64,000 nucleotides of DNA, from contig NZ_JAEUAW010000003.1 in assembly GCF_019511665.1 (NCBI RefSeq), positions 1 to 64,000 of the forward strand, read 5' to 3'. This document shows, one piece after another, positions 62,352 to 64,000 of this stretch. A program made the position numbers and the translations under genes. Under the pieces are notes generated by a model that saw only the letters and a program-made list of their open reading frames with translations, searched no databases and was not told the origin of the DNA. The number at the start of each line of letters is the position of its first letter. Position 1 is the stretch's first letter. Source of the DNA: Microbacterium jejuense. GTDB lineage: Bacteria > Actinomycetota > Actinomycetes > Actinomycetales > Microbacteriaceae.

Positions 62352-63533
62352 CGAAGCGCGGGCTGTGCGCGGGCCGGATGCCGCACGCGCGCGCTCCACG
62401 GCCTCGGGCAGCGCCGCGAGCGCCGCCTCGACGTCGGCCGCCGTCGTGGTGCGGCCCAGCGTGAAACGCAGCACCTGCCGCGCCTCCGCCTCGCTGCGTC
62501 CGAGCGCGAGGACGACGTGCGACGGCTCGGGCACACCGGCCTGGCACGCCGAGCCCGTCGAGACCGAGATGCCGGCGCGGTCGAGGAGGAACAGCAGCGT
62601 CTCGCCCGACGCCCCTGGGAACAGCACGTGCGCGTTGCCGGGGACGCGGTCGACAGGATCGCCCAGCAGCTCCGCGTCGGGGATGGAGGAGTGGATGCCG
62701 CCCACCAGCCGCTCCCGCAGCCCGGCGAGCCGGGCGGCCTCCGCCTCGCGCTCGGCCTCGGCGAGCTCGGCGGCGACCGCGAACGCGACCGCTCCCGCGA
62801 CGTCCTGCGTTCCCGCGCGCAGCCGCCGCTGCTGCGCGCCGCCGTGGACGAGGGCGGTCAGCTCGGCCGCACGCGACACGACGAGGGCGCCGACGCCGAC
62901 GGGGCCGCCGACCTTGTGCGCCGAGACGCTCACGGCGACGAGGCCCGCCCGTCCGTGCGCGGATCCGCGCCACGAGCGGAACGACACCGGCACGTGCCCG
63001 AAGGCCGCGACAGCGTCGAGGTGGAGCGGCACGCGTGCGGCGGCCGCGGCACCCGCAAGCCCTGCCGCATCGTTGATGGTCCCGACCTCGTTGTTGGCCA
63101 CCAGCGCGGTGGCGACGGCCGCGCCCGGGAGGGCGGCGCCGAAGGCGTCGATGCCGATGCGCCCGACCTCGTCGAGCCCGACGTGCCGCACGTCGGCACC
63201 CTGCGCCTGCAGCCACTCGACGGCGTCGAGGGTGGCATGGTGCTCGCCGTCCGGCAGCACGACGGCATCCGCCGACTGCTCACGCGCCCACCACAGTCCC
63301 TTGACGGCGAGATTCACCGCCTCGGTGCCACCCGACGTGAACACGACCTCGATGGGGTCTGCGTCGAGCACCGCAGCGAGCCTCTCGCGCGCCTCTTCGA
63401 GTGCGCGGCGCGCGTTCTGCCCCGCGCCGTGGATCGACGACGCGTTGCCCACCGCGGACTGCGCGTCGAGCCACGCGTCGCGCGCCTCGGCCCGCAGGGG
63501 CGCCGTGGCGGCGTGATCGAGATAGACGGGCAC
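62349..63533 (-). CDS. iscS: cysteine desulfurase (IscS/NifS-like)
   Basis: PLP enzyme of 394 residues that takes sulfur from cysteine. YLDHAATAPLR start, TSGGTEAVNLAVKG, HLDAVAAFGH, PLP Lys in VSAHKVGGPVGVGAL and the persulfide Cys in STGSACQAGVPEPS. Placement next to mnmA suggests it supplies the tRNA thiolation pathway rather than Fe-S assembly alone. GTG start with GAGAGG 7 bases upstream; divergent from glgX. Confidence 0.96.
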   Translation of the reverse strand: MPVYLDHAATAPLRAEARDAWLDAQSAVGNASSIHGAGQNARRALEEARERLAAVLDADPIEVVFTSGGTEAVNLAVKGLWWAREQSADAVVLPDGEHHATLDAVEWLQAQGADVRHVGLDEVGRIGIDAFGAALPGAAVATALVANNEVGTINDAAGLAGAAAAARVPLHLDAVAAFGHVPVSFRSWRGSAHGRAGLVAVSVSAHKVGGPVGVGALVVSRAAELTALVHGGAQQRRLRAGTQDVAGAVAFAVAAELAEAEREAEAARLAGLRERLVGGIHSSIPDAELLGDPVDRVPGNAHVLFPGASGETLLFLLDRAGISVSTGSACQAGVPEPSHVVLALGRSEAEARQVLRFTLGRTTTAADVEAALAALPEAVERARAASGPRTARAS

Positions 63534-63584
63534 CCGGCATCCTCTCGGCTGGCGTCGGTGGAGTGGTCCGGGTGTCGTGCGCTG

Positions 63585-63599
63585 CGGGACCCGGTCCCG
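63585..63599. repeat. inverted repeat in the iscS-glgX divergent region
   Basis: CGGGACC-C-GGTCCCG, a perfect 7-bp dyad 26 bases before the glgX -10 element. Could be an operator. Confidence 0.4.
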
Positions 63600-63624
63600 T
63601 AACGCCGCCGACTCGGACCATGGT

Positions 63625-63630
63625 TATGGT
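63625..63630 (+). promoter_or_regulatory. -10 element, leaderless glgX transcript
   Basis: TATGGT, 7 nt before the ATG at 63638. Confidence 0.5.
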
Positions 63631-63637
63631 AGTCCGC

Positions 63638-64000
63638 ATGGTCAGCCCGGAGTCCGTCCTCACGCACCCTGCCGCGGGTCTGCTCGCCCCAGAGCTCGAC
63701 CGTCTGGGCGTCGAGCTGCTCCCGGGCGGGGCACGCCTGCGCGTGTGGTCGGGCGCGGCCGACGCCGTCGACCTCGTGGTCTTCGACGACACCGATCTGG
63801 ACTGGATCACCGCGACCGAACCGCTCACGCCCGTCGGAGGCGGCGTGTGGGAGGTCACCTCGGCGCTCCTGCGGCCCGGAACCCGCTACGCGATCCGCGT
63901 CGACGGGCCGCACGGTCCCGGCAACACCTTCAACCGCGGCACGCTCCTGCTCGAGCCGTACACGAAGGGCCTCGTCCGCACCGGCTACGACGGCTGGCGC
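63638..64000 (+). CDS. glgX: glycogen debranching enzyme, N-terminal part
   Basis: Open to the right edge; only 121 codons are visible. The sequence LGVELLPGGARLRVWSGAADAVDLVVFDD, VWEVTSALLRPGTRYAIRVDGP and GNTFNRGTLLLEPYTKGL is the CBM48-like domain that precedes the GH13 barrel in GlgX-type debranching enzymes. The catalytic domain is outside the window, so a related branching or trehalose-forming GH13 enzyme cannot be excluded. Confidence 0.75.
   Translation, partial: MVSPESVLTHPAAGLLAPELDRLGVELLPGGARLRVWSGAADAVDLVVFDDTDLDWITATEPLTPVGGGVWEVTSALLRPGTRYAIRVDGPHGPGNTFNRGTLLLEPYTKGLVRTGYDGWR

Overview
The window is a high-GC, gene-dense actinobacterial chromosome segment, most likely from Microbacteriaceae (Microbacterium or a close relative). 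That placement is an inference from base composition, GTG starts, TANNNT-type -10 elements, the clpX-clpP2-clpP1-tig order and the mix of housekeeping families. No 16S or other taxonomic marker is present. The left edge is a contig end: bases 1-26 match the Illumina Nextera read-1 transposase adapter (24 of 26 positions), so biological sequence starts at about base 27.

Layout. 27-3323: intergenic DNA, a secreted lipoprotein GH1 beta-glucosidase preceded by a CebR/CelR-like operator, and an MHS-type transporter. 3351-8551: valS with a small partner gene, then an ArsR-type regulator / small protein / MFS exporter operon with its operator cluster. 8580-12824: M3 peptidase, epoxide hydrolase, serine hydrolase. 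12844-17676: the protein quality-control block clpX, clpP2-clpP1, trigger factor, then divergent tRNA-Pro and tRNA-Gly. 17771-25795: alpha/beta hydrolase, gamma-carbonic anhydrase coupled to an OafA-type acyltransferase, dps, and a multicopper oxidase / histidine kinase / response regulator operon. 25808-33598: amidohydrolase-PaiB, nei-rpiB, hemH and pepN. 33674-40700: ABC exporter, two-component system, MscS channel, truncated haemoglobin and an FAD dehydrogenase. 40701-47712: thioesterases, ettA, a lipoprotein, ssb, an 87-aa gene under a LexA-like box, and a MocR regulator. 47756-53154: YczE-type membrane protein, tRNA-Arg, orn, tRNA-His, the metallopeptidase-clpS-DUF2017 operon, a GerW-like protein and dinB. 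53175-64000: gatCAB, an acyl-CoA ligase, DUF4262, ligA, mnmA, a cysteine desulfurase and the start of glgX, which runs off the right edge.

How genes work together. ClpX, both ClpP subunits, trigger factor and ClpS cover folding, regulated proteolysis and N-degron recognition. GatCAB, ValS, four tRNAs, MnmA and its likely sulfur donor (the cysteine desulfurase), EttA and Orn serve translation and RNA turnover. LigA, Nei, DinB, SSB and the LexA-box gene serve DNA maintenance. Several transport and signalling sets are separate operons joined by ATGA or GTGA overlaps.

I see no prophage, insertion sequence, CRISPR array, defence island or biosynthetic cluster. The most unusual signals are genome-style rather than operon-style: a repeated word GGATGCC (67 copies found by eye on both strands) that also forms the arms of several terminators; TANNNT elements 6-7 nt before 16 start codons, implying leaderless mRNAs; and a LexA-like box directly before an uncharacterised small gene.
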